Source of the DNA: Myxococcota bacterium
GTDB lineage: Bacteria; Myxococcota_A; Polyangia; Fen-1088
Assembly (NCBI GenBank): GCA_025934105.1
Contig: JAICYS010000009.1
Coordinates: forward strand, 1 to 51,628
Length of the DNA stretch: 51,628 nucleotides
Direction: 5' to 3'
The notes beneath the pieces were generated by a model. It had not been told where the DNA came from and ran no database searches. It saw only the letters and a program-made list of their open reading frames with translations. The position numbers and the translations under genes were made by a program. Numbering within the stretch: the stretch's first letter is position 1; each line of letters begins with the position of its first letter. Below are positions 42,539 to 50,826 of this stretch, one piece after another.

Positions 42539-43249
42539 TCACGCGCGTTGCCACGGCTCCTCGGCCTCGAGCTCGAGGGAGCCGCCCCCGCGGGGCTGGC
42601 CCGCCCCCCACGAATCGAGAAACCGATCGACAGAGACCAGGTTCAGGATCTCCTGGCGACGGGCCTCCAGGAGCCCATAGCTCATCGCCGCGTAGTCCAG
42701 ACTCGGCAGCCCGATCACGCGCTGCAGGCCGCGGCGAATCACGCCGCAGCCTTCGTCGACATCGACGACCGACATCGACAGATCCGCGCGGGTCGCCCGC
42801 AGCTTGGCCCAGGCCTTCCACACCGTGCCGTTCCAGCGCGCCCCGGGCTCGTAGGACTCGATTTGCGAGCGCTCGCTGGTTGGATTGCAATCGTGAAGAA
42901 CGATGGCGCCTTCGGGCGCCAGATGCATGAGGCAATTCACGACGTCACGTTCCACCTGTTCGGCCAAGTGAAGGCCATCGATGAACGCCAAGTCGTACCG
43001 GCCGCTGCCACCGGCGCCCGCAAGGCCCGCAAAGAAGGCATCCGATGTCATCTGGAACTTCACCGGCCGCCGGGGCGCCGGATCGACGCCGTGCTTCACT
43101 TCGGCCCGCACGTATTCGAAGTTGTCGCGCGGATTTCGCACCCCAATCTCCAGATACCGGCGGTAGCCGCGCGCGGCGATCAGGTGGTTGAGAAGATCCG
43201 TTCGCGTCTTGATCGAGCGCCGCCGCCTGAATAACGAGGCTAAGCCCAC
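42539..43249 (-). CDS. Class I SAM-dependent methyltransferase
   Basis: A 236-residue methyltransferase of the Methyltransf_24/CmcI-like type. It has RRYLEIGVRNPRDNFEYV as motif I, KHGVDPAPR, YDLAFIDGLHLAEQVERDV, then EGAIVLHDCNPTSE. The substrate is unknown; relatives act on glycans and small molecules. GTG 43249 is favoured because AAGGAG lies 8 bp upstream; GTG 43294 gives 15 more residues. It lies between tRNA-Lys and the PixA/P47 operon and may belong to that accessory block. Confidence 0.84.
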   Translation of the reverse strand: MGLASLFRRRRSIKTRTDLLNHLIAARGYRRYLEIGVRNPRDNFEYVRAEVKHGVDPAPRRPVKFQMTSDAFFAGLAGAGGSGRYDLAFIDGLHLAEQVERDVVNCLMHLAPEGAIVLHDCNPTSERSQIESYEPGARWNGTVWKAWAKLRATRADLSMSVVDVDEGCGVIRRGLQRVIGLPSLDYAAMSYGLLEARRQEILNLVSVDRFLDSWGAGQPRGGGSLELEAEEPWQRA

Positions 43250-43623
43250 CGGCACGTCTCCTTCCCGCACTGAATTCCAACAGCGTTTGGCCACGTCTAC
43301 ATCGGGTCAGAACTCGCCGTCAACGAATACGATGGCGACATTCGCGTGCGGTCACTCACACTCCGATGCTTCGTGCGTCGGCGGATCGGCGCATTTGCGT
43401 TCCCCGTCGACCGAAAAGACCCATTCCGCAATCCCTGCGCCGACACCGACACCAGCTGGGCGCGCAACGTTGAACGAGCAGAACGATCGGCCGTTGGAAC
43501 GACGCACACGAACGGGCGTGACGGAGCCCGATAGCAATTCAGCGGGCCCCGGCGCCCGCGAGCCGGATCTGGACGCGCGGCCGCCCGCGCCGCACCGCGG
43601 GCGCCCGCTGACCTCGGCCTCGA
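43250..43623. other. 374-bp region without a convincing gene
   Basis: Short open frames occur on both strands but none has a ribosome-binding site or protein-like composition. A perfect palindrome GCGGGCGCCCGC lies near 43600, just past the DUF1842 stop, but no T-tract follows. The region separates the methyltransferase from the end of the P47/PixA operon and should hold the methyltransferase promoter. Confidence 0.6.
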
Positions 43624-44022
43624 TCAGCCCGAGTTCACCATCACGTTATCGACGGCATCGCGACCCAACGTCCATCCGCCCTTCCCGTTCCAGCCGTCGT
43701 TGACGGCGAACTGCGCCGTGAACGGCGGGGTCAAGGTCCCGATCGCGGGCGGTGGCAGCGACTCCACCCCGTGACCCTCCAGGTAGAAGAGCTTGGTGTA
43801 CTCGCCGACCGCCGAAGACTGCACGTGGCCGACGATGTTGACGATGGGGATCTTGTCCGACGGCGGCTTCAGTGCTTGCGTGATGACGCCCTGGCCGGTG
43901 ATGGCGCCCGTCACGGCGTTCACGGTCAGACTGAAACGCAGCGTCGGCGCCCCCGGCCGTCCCCCGCCCGCGGTTCCCTTGACCAGGTACAGGCCGATCT
44001 CGTCCGTCTTCGGTTGCGACAT
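43624..44022 (-). CDS. DUF1842-like protein
   Basis: A 132-residue protein with the DUF1842 signature: GLYLVKGTAGGGRPGAPTL, LRFSLTVNAVTGAITGQGVI, then ITQALKPP. There is no signal peptide, so it is probably cytoplasmic. It is predicted all-beta and of unknown function. ATG 44022 follows AAAGGATGG; a longer start at 44070 is unlikely. It is the last gene of the operon, 111 bp after the previous gene, the widest gap in the unit. Confidence 0.78.
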   Translation of the reverse strand: MSQPKTDEIGLYLVKGTAGGGRPGAPTLRFSLTVNAVTGAITGQGVITQALKPPSDKIPIVNIVGHVQSSAVGEYTKLFYLEGHGVESLPPPAIGTLTPPFTAQFAVNDGWNGKGGWTLGRDAVDNVMVNSG

Positions 44023-44133
44023 GTGTCCATCCTTTGGTTGGTTGCTGAGCTCGAACGCGCCCCGACCCATTCGGGGCGCCTCCGAGACATGCGTCGGTTG
44101 AACGCGCGGACAACGCGCGTCGAGGTCGGCGCG

Positions 44134-44490
44134 TCAGGCGCGCGCGCTGCGCGGCAGGTCCAGCAACTCCGGCGTCATCCCGGGCAGCGCCGCCAGAATT
44201 GCCCGAGCCGGGTCCTGCGCGAACAGGCTGACGTTCGCCGCGCTCTTTTCGAGCCAGGCCATCATCTCGGCGTCGCGCTCGATCAGCACGCCGTAGAGCT
44301 TTGCCGCGCGGTCGGCGCTCGGATCGCCGCGCCGCCTCAGCTCCGCGACGACCCCTCCGTCGGCCACGCTTTGCGCCCGCTGCGCACCACCCTCGGTCAG
44401 GGTCAGATAGCAGCCCGCCCGGTTCCGCCCGGTCAGGGTTCGGGGCACGTGCAAACGGACGAAGCGTTCGGTCGGATAGGTCGTCATCAT
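44134..44490 (-). CDS. Small hypothetical protein, possibly DUF1843-related
   Basis: A 118-residue protein with an N-terminal beta-rich part (FVRLHVPRTLTGRNRAGCYLTL) and a helical C-terminal part with KLYGVLIERDAEMM. This LYGVxI pattern recalls DUF1843, which is often next to DUF1842, but the match is short. It has no signal peptide. AGGGAG precedes a double ATG; the second (44487) has better spacing. It lies in the P47/PixA operon, 30 bp after the second PixA gene. I cannot assign a function. Confidence 0.62.
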   Translation of the reverse strand: MMTTYPTERFVRLHVPRTLTGRNRAGCYLTLTEGGAQRAQSVADGGVVAELRRRGDPSADRAAKLYGVLIERDAEMMAWLEKSAANVSLFAQDPARAILAALPGMTPELLDLPRSARA

Positions 44491-44520
44491 GTCTCCCTGG
44501 CGCGGGTTCGGGGGTTCGAG

Positions 44521-45042
44521 TCAGTCCGTGATCGAGATGAACGGGTCCCAGTCGTAGTAGCCACACACCTTTCCAGCTCGATCGCAGATCATGAACCGGA
44601 AGGCATAGGTCACCTCACCCGCCGCCAGGACGGTGCAGCTCCAGAAGTAGGTCTGGATCACCTGCGTTTTCGGGACGGCCGGATTCGCCGGATCGGGCAG
44701 GGGCGCCTTCACCTGCGCCAGCAACGGCTGGGGGGTGGAGATCAGGGAGCTGCCACTCACCGGCAAGAAGCTGTACATGAGCCCGAAGTACCCCGCGTTG
44801 AAGGACAGCGAGGTCATGCGCCAGCGGATCACGTCCTCGGTTCGGGCGTTGAGCTTCAGCTCTTTGCTGGCCTGGCCGAAGACCGCGTCGTCGGACCGGA
44901 CCAGCATGTAGATCGATTCGTCCGTGACCGGCGTCGGTGCCTTCTCGGTGCCGGCCGGCAATGACGCCACCAGCGTTTCCGCGTCCACGGCGATCAACAC
45001 GTCGATGATCGTCTCTTCGTCGTCCACGTTCACGAGCGCCAT
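44521..45042 (-). CDS. AidA/PixA-family inclusion body protein, paralog 2
   Basis: A 173-residue protein of the AidA/PixA family: IIDVLIAVDAETLVASL, IYMLVRSDDAVFG, ELKLNARTEDVIRWRMTSLS, TYFWSCTVLAAGEVTYAFRF, then GYYDWDPFISI. PixA is the crystalline inclusion protein of Xenorhabdus nematophila; AidA in Burkholderia and Ralstonia relatives is quorum-regulated and linked to nematode killing. The start at 45042 follows GAGGTGG; a reading to 45111 adds unrelated residues. It lies directly after the other paralog, which it resembles along its whole length. Confidence 0.9.
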   Translation of the reverse strand: MALVNVDDEETIIDVLIAVDAETLVASLPAGTEKAPTPVTDESIYMLVRSDDAVFGQASKELKLNARTEDVIRWRMTSLSFNAGYFGLMYSFLPVSGSSLISTPQPLLAQVKAPLPDPANPAVPKTQVIQTYFWSCTVLAAGEVTYAFRFMICDRAGKVCGYYDWDPFISITD

Positions 45043-45080
45043 CGCCACCTCGTTCCTGGTTTCGAGCGAACCCGCCCGGC

Positions 45081-45593
45081 TCAACTGCTGATCGTGATGA
45101 AGGGATCCCACCAGTAGTAGCCCTGCACCGCTCCGGTGCGGTCGCAGATGAGGAACTGGAAGTGGTACGTCACCTGCCCCGCGGCGATCACCGTGCTGTT
45201 CCAGAAGTAGGACTTCACCGTCTGCGAGTTGGGCACCGTCGGCTTGGCTGGATTGGGCAGCGGCTCGGTCACGTCCGCCTCCAGGGGGACGGGCGTGGAG
45301 ATCAGGTTGGCGCCCGCCGCCGGGACGAACGCGTAGAGGATGCCGGTGTAGTCCGAGTTGAGCGACATCGTGGTCTCGCGCCAGCGGATCACATCCATGG
45401 TCTGCGCCGACAGATTGAGCTCGGCGCCGGCCTCGCCGGACAGGGCGTTGGCCTGCTTGGTCAGCATGAAGATCAACCCCGGGTTGGTGACTTGCACGGG
45501 ATGGGCCGCGTCGGCGTTGGGACCGTAGGTCTTCAGGATCGTGTCCGCGTCGATGGCGACGAGAACGTCGATGATTCCGTCCGTGTCCGGCAT
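45081..45593 (-). CDS. AidA/PixA-family inclusion body protein, paralog 1
   Basis: A 170-residue protein colinear with paralog 2: GIIDVLVAIDADTILKTYG, IFMLTKQANALSGEAG, LNLSAQTMDVIRWRETTMSL, SYFWNSTVIAAGQVTYHFQF, then GYYWWDPFITI. A strong GAGGAGG site precedes the ATG, so it is probably the better-translated copy. Members lack signal peptides and can build up as cytoplasmic bodies. The tandem duplicates have diverged clearly, which points to an old duplication and possibly distinct roles. Confidence 0.92.
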   Translation of the reverse strand: MPDTDGIIDVLVAIDADTILKTYGPNADAAHPVQVTNPGLIFMLTKQANALSGEAGAELNLSAQTMDVIRWRETTMSLNSDYTGILYAFVPAAGANLISTPVPLEADVTEPLPNPAKPTVPNSQTVKSYFWNSTVIAAGQVTYHFQFLICDRTGAVQGYYWWDPFITISS

Positions 45594-45615
45594 GAGAGAG
45601 CCTCCTCGGGTTGAT

Positions 45616-47040
45616 TCAGATGAAGTTCGGATCGCCGCCCAGTTGCAGGGCGTTGTCCATGTGACCGTAGGTCAGGCTGAACACCTTGCTGGCGGTCCAG
45701 GTGATTGGGTTCACCGCGTTGACCAGCAGCAGGTCGATGGACGGCGAGGTGTCCTTGTTCGCGTCCTCGATCGCCGCCGGGACGATCATGTCCGCCCCGA
45801 TCAGCAGGCCAATCACCAGGCCGCCCACGATCAACGCCGCGCCGCCGGTCAGCACGGCCAGGAGCAGCAGCGCCACGGCCCCCACGATCGCGATGATGAG
45901 CTGCGTGAGGTGCGACCCTTCGGACTGGTTGATCGAGTGAACGATGCACGCCGGCTGGGCCTCGGAGAACAGCAGCGTCTGGCCGGCGTTGCAGGGCCCC
46001 AGCCCCACCGTGTACCAGTGCGTCGATTGGCAGATGGCGGTGATGCCCGCGACGATCTCGGTCTCGGTGTGGCTGGTGAGCGTGAGCGTCTCGCCGACGG
46101 ACTGGACCGAGAGCGCGGTCAGGTTGGGAACGTAGGTGCTGCCGTCCTGAGTCACCGGCGCGAGCTGGACGGAGGTCCCTTCGGTCAGATAGAGCGCGTT
46201 CCCGTCGTCGCTGAGCAGGAAGTTCTGGTCCGTCAGCCCCGGATAGGCCTGCATGATCGCCGGCCGAATGAGATCGTAGAGCGCGCGCGTCTGCGAGACC
46301 AGAAACCCCGACTTGGACCCGGCGGGGATGGCATTCGGCGGCAACTGCTCGTTCAGCTTCTCGCCGGTCCTGTCGCCGGTCATGGTCAGGACCCCGAAGA
46401 GGTCGTCCTCCGCCGCGTCGCCGTCGGTCAGGTACGCGTAGCTGGTGTAGTTGGGCGTGACGAAGCCCCATTTTCCCTGATCGACCAGCAGGTTCAGGTC
46501 GACGACGGCGAAGACGTGCGCGAACAGTCCCAGGTTGTCGCAGGCCCATGCCGTGAGGCCGGCCTTCAGGCAGGCGGCGTCGATCGTGCCCGGCGTGGGC
46601 GTGACCTCCAGGTCGACCAGGAAGGCCACCGGATTGTCCGGGTCCTCCGAGGTCGCCTTCACCTTGAGCGCCATGGGCTTGCCCCCGGAGGGCGCGACCG
46701 CCGCCTCGTCGTGCGGCAGGAAGTGCAGCTCGATGCCCAGGGTGACCTGGCCCGTATACGATTGGCTCTTCCCGGTGCCCGCGTAGGTCAGGGTGACGGC
46801 GGTCAGAGGCAGCAGCATGTGCACCTCTTTTCCGTCGCCACCCGGCACCATCTGCCAGTCCCCAAAGGTGCCCGACACGGAATAGACCGACGTGGGGTCG
46901 GTGTAACTGAAGCCGGCCGGCGACGACTTCTTGTCGACGATGGCCTTGTTCACGTCCGGCACTGGAAGCGCGAACACCGTGTCCCACCCGTGGGTATAGA
47001 CCGCGGCGCTCGGGCTGCCGCCCGTCGAGTCGTTCCGCAT
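45616..47040 (-). CDS. P47/OrfX-like TULIP protein A
   Basis: A 474-residue protein that opens with the P47 signature YTHGWDTVFALPVPDVNKAI, then KKSSPAGFSY and the core motif GDWQMVPGGDGKEVHM (residues 60-75). TULIP proteins bind lipids in a tubular fold; P47 and OrfX proteins accompany botulinum-type neurotoxin genes in Clostridium. A strongly hydrophobic stretch (about 378-420: LIIAIVGAVALLLLAVLTGG, GGLVIGLLIGAD) near the C-terminus could insert into membranes. It ends FSLTYGHMDNALQLGGD, a motif shared with B and C. No signal peptide. GAGGA precedes the ATG; 13 bp after gene B. Confidence 0.87.
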   Translation of the reverse strand: MRNDSTGGSPSAAVYTHGWDTVFALPVPDVNKAIVDKKSSPAGFSYTDPTSVYSVSGTFGDWQMVPGGDGKEVHMLLPLTAVTLTYAGTGKSQSYTGQVTLGIELHFLPHDEAAVAPSGGKPMALKVKATSEDPDNPVAFLVDLEVTPTPGTIDAACLKAGLTAWACDNLGLFAHVFAVVDLNLLVDQGKWGFVTPNYTSYAYLTDGDAAEDDLFGVLTMTGDRTGEKLNEQLPPNAIPAGSKSGFLVSQTRALYDLIRPAIMQAYPGLTDQNFLLSDDGNALYLTEGTSVQLAPVTQDGSTYVPNLTALSVQSVGETLTLTSHTETEIVAGITAICQSTHWYTVGLGPCNAGQTLLFSEAQPACIVHSINQSEGSHLTQLIIAIVGAVALLLLAVLTGGAALIVGGLVIGLLIGADMIVPAAIEDANKDTSPSIDLLLVNAVNPITWTASKVFSLTYGHMDNALQLGGDPNFI

Positions 47041-47053
47041 CGTGGGGTGATCC

Positions 47054-49177
47054 TCAGGCCTTGGCCTTCAGGCCGATGACCAGCGATTGGTTGAGGCCCG
47101 CCGACACCAAATCGAACCCGGTGATGTTCGGGAAGCTGTAGGGCTCGATGATCTGATTGGCGAACAGATCGAACCCCGGAACGTGCTCCCACTGCTTCTT
47201 GGCGGCCGCCTCGATGATGGCGGTGATCGCCTGGTCGAACCCGGCGATCGCCCCCGACAGGCCCGCCAGCGCGCCGGCGAACTTCCACTTCGGCGTGTTG
47301 AAGGCGTTCTTGATGTTGGTCAACCGCCCTTCCCCCTGCGCCGCCGCTCCTTCGCCGGCCGCCGCATCGTCGGCCGCCGCGGCTTCGGGATTCGCCTCGG
47401 CCGCCGCCGCAAAGTCCGCCTCGTCGATCGCCGCTTCACCGGCGTCGGCGCTCACCTCGCCGACTTCGGCGCCCGCCGAGAGGCCTTCGATGATCGGCCC
47501 CGCCACAGCCACCAGCGCCAACACGCCGGTGATGGCGCCCTCGACGATCTCCCTGGTAATGGCGGACTGGGTCTTGGTGACGTTCACCACCAGGTTTCGT
47601 TCGATCTGATCGAACCAGAAGATCTTCTTGGTGCTGGTGACGCCTTTGACCGTGACCGTCTGGTCCTGCAAGCTGAGCGTGACCTGCTCGGTGTAGTTGA
47701 CGTGCACGTCGAAGTCCGAGCTGTACGGGTAATAAAGATCGATGAACTCGATCTGCACGTACGAATTGACCAGGCTCATCTTGAAGTTGGCCTTGTCGAT
47801 GTTGATGACCGTGGCCACGTAGACGTCGATTGAGTCGCCGTCCAGATTCAGGATGTATTCGTCGTCACCAGTGTTGCCGTCGGAGATCAGCCACTGCTGG
47901 CCCTGGCTGGTCACCGACACGGTGGCGTTCGTGGGCGGATAGACGTTCAGGTCCGCCAGCGCCTGCAACACGTCGCTGTTGGGCGCGCCGCCGCGGTCCA
48001 GCAGCGCCGCGTAGTTGTTGGAGATACTGCCCTGCTTCTTTTCGTCCATCATGAACTTGCCCCAGACGACGGTCTGGGTGTTCGTAATGGTCAGCCCGTC
48101 CGGCGTGATGAGGAAGGCGCTGGCCGGCGCCTGGTCGAAGATCTGCTGCGCGCCGACCAGCATCATCTGGCTCAGGAAGTCCGGCCCCGAGATCACGAAG
48201 CCGGCGTCGGCCCCGTCCGGAATGGCGTTGGGGGAGACCTGGTGGTTGGCCGGAATGTCGTGCTGCAGGGCCGTCGAGAGGACGCCGAAGATCGAGCTGG
48301 CGGCTGTCCCCTCGTCGACGACGGCGTAGCCGGTCCCGGTGGGCGAGATCCAGGCGTACTTCGCGGTGGCCGCCAGCGTGGGCGCCAGGCTGATGCCCGC
48401 GAACACGTGGTTGAACTCCGCCAGGTTCTCCGTGAACCACTCGCCCAGGATCTCCTCGAAGGCGGCGCGGGCGATGCCGCCCAGCGACGAGATCCCCTGG
48501 ACGGCCACGATTGTCACCGCCGGCTCCGACGCGCTGGTGGCTTGCGACAAGAGCTTGAGAATGTTCTTCCAGTCATCGACGAACTGGTAGACCTGAAGGT
48601 AGAGCGTGCCGAGCTTGTCGACCGCTGAAAAGACGTAGTAGTTGTTGGCCGTGTCTTCGATCAGCCATTCCTTGCCGGGCTGCTTGGGCGTCACATTGGC
48701 GCCCTTCCCGAGCGGCTTGCCTTGCTTGGTGAACGCGGCCTGCAGGGCGGAATCGATGACGCCGTTGTCGAGATCCGTCTGGACCGTGTTCGCCGTCGTA
48801 TCGTCGATCACAAAGAACATCTGATTGGGTTCCGGCACCCATTGCATGCCGGCCTCGATGATCGCCGAGACCGCCTTTCCCTGATCGCCCTGTGTCAGGT
48901 TCAACGATCCGCCGGCATAGCTGTAGGTGCCGGAGGTGAAGGTGCACTGCATCCGGACGTTCTTGCCGTCCCCACCGGCCACCAACTGCCAGGGGCCGAG
49001 AATGCCGTTGATTGCAAAACTCGGCGCGTCGGAGGCCGCCTTGGCGACCTGCTTGACCTTGTCGCTGAGGTTGGGCCAGTTGGCGACGATCGCCGCGTTG
49101 GCGTGGGGAAAGTTCAGGGCAAACGCGGTATCCCAGTCGTAGGTGTCGACGATCGGAGGAACGAGTGAGTCGGTCAT
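47054..49177 (-). CDS. P47/OrfX-like TULIP protein B, large
   Basis: A 707-residue protein, the largest of the three paralogs. It opens VDTYDWDTAFALNFPHANAAI and has GPWQLVAGGDGKNVRMQCTF, FTSGTYSYAG and FFVIDDTTANTV. Two hydrophobic segments (about 547-570 and 632-660) flank an Ala/Glu/Asp-rich acidic linker (571-617). It ends GFDLVSAGLNQSLVIGL like A and C. The extra length over A and C lies mainly in the middle third. No signal peptide. ATG 49177 follows GAAGGG. Its operon position between C and A makes a combined complex likely. Confidence 0.86.
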   Translation of the reverse strand: MTDSLVPPIVDTYDWDTAFALNFPHANAAIVANWPNLSDKVKQVAKAASDAPSFAINGILGPWQLVAGGDGKNVRMQCTFTSGTYSYAGGSLNLTQGDQGKAVSAIIEAGMQWVPEPNQMFFVIDDTTANTVQTDLDNGVIDSALQAAFTKQGKPLGKGANVTPKQPGKEWLIEDTANNYYVFSAVDKLGTLYLQVYQFVDDWKNILKLLSQATSASEPAVTIVAVQGISSLGGIARAAFEEILGEWFTENLAEFNHVFAGISLAPTLAATAKYAWISPTGTGYAVVDEGTAASSIFGVLSTALQHDIPANHQVSPNAIPDGADAGFVISGPDFLSQMMLVGAQQIFDQAPASAFLITPDGLTITNTQTVVWGKFMMDEKKQGSISNNYAALLDRGGAPNSDVLQALADLNVYPPTNATVSVTSQGQQWLISDGNTGDDEYILNLDGDSIDVYVATVINIDKANFKMSLVNSYVQIEFIDLYYPYSSDFDVHVNYTEQVTLSLQDQTVTVKGVTSTKKIFWFDQIERNLVVNVTKTQSAITREIVEGAITGVLALVAVAGPIIEGLSAGAEVGEVSADAGEAAIDEADFAAAAEANPEAAAADDAAAGEGAAAQGEGRLTNIKNAFNTPKWKFAGALAGLSGAIAGFDQAITAIIEAAAKKQWEHVPGFDLFANQIIEPYSFPNITGFDLVSAGLNQSLVIGLKAKA

Positions 49178-49214
49178 GGTGTTCCCTTCATGGACCTGAG
49201 GTTGAGGAGGCGAA

Positions 49215-50561
49215 TCACACGAAGTTTCCGCGGACGCACAGCGGGCCTTGCAGAGCCGCGCCGGACAGTTGCAGCGCCTTGCCGGCCAGGTTCCAGTCGA
49301 TCAGGGCGCCCAAATTCAGAAAGTTGCCGCCGACCGCGCCGGACAGGTCGCCGTTGATGTTGCCGACCCCCATGTTTTCGGAGTCGTCGCCGTAATTCTT
49401 GACCGCGTCGTAGATGGCCGACGCCAACCCGGCGATGTTCGTGATCCCGGTGAAGACGATCAGGACCCAGTCGTACCAGTGCATGGTCTGGTCGTGCTGA
49501 ATGTCCGGCTGCGGATCGGGCGTGAAGCTGATGACGCCGTTGCTGAACGCCAGCGGATTGTTCGAAGAGGTGGACCACGAATAGCTGGCGTCCGGAAGCG
49601 AGCCGATGCCGAAGAAGAACTTGAGCGGACCGCCGCCGGAGGACGTGATGGCCAGGCCAGTTCCGGAGCTGTCGACCTTCAGGCTGTAGGAGCTCGCGTC
49701 GACCTTGCCCACCGTGAAGTCGCCGGCGTTCGTGATGGTGCAGATCTCGTCGGTGCAGGTCGACTGGAAAGTCCCGCTGGGGAAGGAGCTCTTGACGCCC
49801 GGAAGGACCACCTGGTCAAAGAACACTTCCTGCGAGATCAGGATCACCGCGTCGTGCGAACCGTCGAGCGCCGTGCTGTCGAAGCTGGGACCGCCGGCCG
49901 GAAAGTCCTTGTTGGTGATCTGGCAGAGAAAGCAGAGGGCGTTCGGTCCGCCGGCGGTCGCGATGTTGAAGTACGTCCACTTGGCGGGCTTGAGCCAGCT
50001 CGTCGGGCTGGCGCCGGTGGGCATGACGTCGGCCAGGATGTAGCTGAGCTTGTCCCGGTTCGAAATCAGGGCCTGCACCGCGTAGTCACCCAGCAACTGA
50101 CTGGCCAGGCCGGAGAGGGTGTGCTGCGGGTCGAGAACGCTGACCAGCGAGACGTAGCCGGGGGCGGTCTTGTCCGACGCCTGGCTGGGCTGAAACGCCA
50201 GCCGTGTGTTGCCACCGGTGGCCGCAACGCCGGTGGCCGGGGTCGGATCGCCCACCCAGGTCAGGCTGACCTGAACAATCAACGACAGCCCCGTCAGGTC
50301 CCAGGACCCGTTCACCACCGGGCCCTCGAGCTCCAGATAGCCGCTGGCGATGTCGATCTGCAGATTCAAGAGCGAGTTGCCGCCGCCGCCCGTGATGAAC
50401 CACGGCTTGGGCGTGAGCTGGATCGTGATCGCGGTGCCGCTGTCCGGATCGGTTCCGCGAAAACCGAGATCGATCTGCTTTCCGGCTTGATTGCGGGCCA
50501 GCGCTTCGTTGACTCTTGCCCAGGAAATCGCGAACGCATAGTCGAATCCGTAGGTCTTCAT
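49215..50561 (-). CDS. P47/OrfX-like TULIP protein C, first gene of operon
   Basis: A 448-residue protein opening MKTYGFDYAFAISWARVNEAL, the most diverged version of the P47 start, with WFITGGGGNSLLNLQIDI in place of the GGDGK core motif. One hydrophobic segment lies at about 362-385 (WYDWVLIVFTGITNIAGLAS), followed by LGALIDWNLAGKALQLSGAAL, the shared C-terminal motif. ATG 50561 is chosen over an in-frame GTG at 50609 because it starts directly with the conserved residues after GAAAGG. It is first in a seven-gene minus-strand operon reaching 43624. Confidence 0.82.
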   Translation of the reverse strand: MKTYGFDYAFAISWARVNEALARNQAGKQIDLGFRGTDPDSGTAITIQLTPKPWFITGGGGNSLLNLQIDIASGYLELEGPVVNGSWDLTGLSLIVQVSLTWVGDPTPATGVAATGGNTRLAFQPSQASDKTAPGYVSLVSVLDPQHTLSGLASQLLGDYAVQALISNRDKLSYILADVMPTGASPTSWLKPAKWTYFNIATAGGPNALCFLCQITNKDFPAGGPSFDSTALDGSHDAVILISQEVFFDQVVLPGVKSSFPSGTFQSTCTDEICTITNAGDFTVGKVDASSYSLKVDSSGTGLAITSSGGGPLKFFFGIGSLPDASYSWSTSSNNPLAFSNGVISFTPDPQPDIQHDQTMHWYDWVLIVFTGITNIAGLASAIYDAVKNYGDDSENMGVGNINGDLSGAVGGNFLNLGALIDWNLAGKALQLSGAALQGPLCVRGNFV

Positions 50562-50585
50562 GAGGCCTTTCGATACAATTTGGCC

Positions 50586-50600
50586 GCTCCGTTTTGGAGC
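50586..50600. repeat. Hairpin in the P47 operon leader
   Basis: A 5-bp inverted repeat GCTCC (50586-50590) and GGAGC (50596-50600) around a 5-nt loop lies 25 nt upstream of the first P47 ATG. It could be a regulatory or stabilising leader structure; alternatively it is chance. Confidence 0.3.
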
Positions 50601-50785
50601 AGCGGTCAATGATTGGCGGCGACAGAGCAGCCGCTCACGCGCTCGAGATGAAGCCGCGGCTCGATTCCCACGCGCCAGGCGCGACGGCCGCGACGGATGT
50701 TCCCGTCGGACATGGGCCGGTGTGGGACAGAGTGAGGTTCACAGGGGCTGCTCCGCCGCGAGGCCCCCTCCTCACAGGCGGCGAC

Positions 50786-50826
50786 ATAATTTCACGCGAT
50801 GCAGATCGTTGTCAAACTGATTTGAC
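50786..50826 (-). promoter_or_regulatory. Candidate promoter and operator of the P47/PixA operon
   Basis: On the minus strand TTGACA (RC of 50810-50815), an 18-bp spacer and AATTAT (RC of 50786-50791) form a sigma-70-like promoter aimed at the P47 operon, with a leader of about 218 nt. The -35 box lies in a perfect inverted repeat GTCAAA-ctga-TTTGAC (50811-50826), a shape that suits a repressor or activator site. Confidence 0.42.
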
